Virus record (IMG/VR): IMGVR_UViG_3300048924_000148 | Coordinates: 1 to 31,836 of that record | DNA length: 31,836 nt | Strand: one strand, 5' to 3' | Source of the DNA: a virus | Part shown: positions 31,706-31,836 of the stretch, piece after piece | Position numbering within the stretch: position 1 is the first letter of the stretch | How the letters are laid out: each line of letters begins with the position of its first letter | Notes under the pieces: model-generated | Database searches by the model: none | The model's input: only the letters and a program-made list of their open reading frames with translations | What the model was told of the DNA's origin: nothing | Program-made: the position numbers and the translations under genes

Positions 31706-31719
31706 CTTCCCCCCTCACC

Positions 31720-31836
31720 TCAAAACACTTTCTTGAACGGTCTGACGGTCACTTTCTCATAAACCCCTGCCGCGACGTACGGGTCTGCTTCGGCCCAGGA
31801 CTGTGCAGCTTCCAGCGATTCAAACTCCGCAATGAC
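31720..31836 (-). CDS. yciI: YciI, C-terminal part (host gene)
   Basis: On the minus strand, 38 codons open at the window edge and end at TGA (31720-31722). The residues [38 protein letters not shown] match the C-terminus of enterobacterial YciI with few changes. YciI is a small dimeric YCII-domain protein of uncertain function. Its GC content and codon use return to the host level after the AT-rich cargo. It marks the host side of the insertion. The N-terminal 60 or so residues lie outside the window. Confidence 0.93.
   Translation of the reverse strand, partial: VIAEFESLEAAQSWAEADPYVAAGVYEKVTVRPFKKVF

Overview
The window is almost entirely a P2-family temperate myophage prophage (Peduovirus-like), cut at the left inside cox and running out at the right into host DNA. 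The last 117 bases encode the C-terminus of YciI on the minus strand. Together with the closeness of every core protein to enterobacterial P2, this points to a host in the Enterobacteriaceae. I would not name a species from sequence alone.

Layout, left to right: (1) 1-4256, early/replication operon: cox (partial), a small unknown gene, a small opposite-strand gene (472-660), a 56-aa gene, B, two small P2-type genes, and A with a candidate rolling-circle origin inside it. (2) 4257-6484: terminator, old on the minus strand, then a cos site whose 19-nt core is framed by a perfect inverted repeat. P2 tin and orf91 are not present. (3) 6485-15210, head, packaging and lysis: Q and P leftward; O N M L X Y K lysB lysC R S rightward. 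There is no lysA gene. (4) 15294-17790: a cargo operon on the minus strand, an ABC-type ATPase plus an HNH nuclease, inserted between S and V. It is AT-rich and opposed to the late genes. (5) 18196-29551, tail: V W J I H G, then FI FII E(E') T U D, with the conserved -1 frameshift signal in E. The Z/fun slot between G and FI is empty. (6) 29631-31423: ogr (late activator), then two AT-rich convergent genes of unknown function, one with an RNxxxH motif as in HEPN nucleases and one with a single N-terminal membrane segment. (7) 31424-31836: the presumed attR junction with inverted repeats, a terminator and yciI.

The genes form a complete P2-like late programme: Ogr activates late promoters before P/O, V and FI. 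B and A replicate the genome by rolling circle, P/M/cos/Q package it, O/N/L build the head, Y/K/LysB/LysC lyse the cell, and V-D build a contractile tail. Superimposed are up to four candidate lysogenic-conversion loci, each AT-rich and placed at an operon boundary: old, the ATPase-HNH pair, the RNxxxH gene and the membrane-anchored gene. The most interesting are the ATPase-HNH pair, which resembles Septu but has about 200 residues before its Walker A motif, and the two unrecognised genes beside the right attachment site. int and the C repressor lie outside the window.
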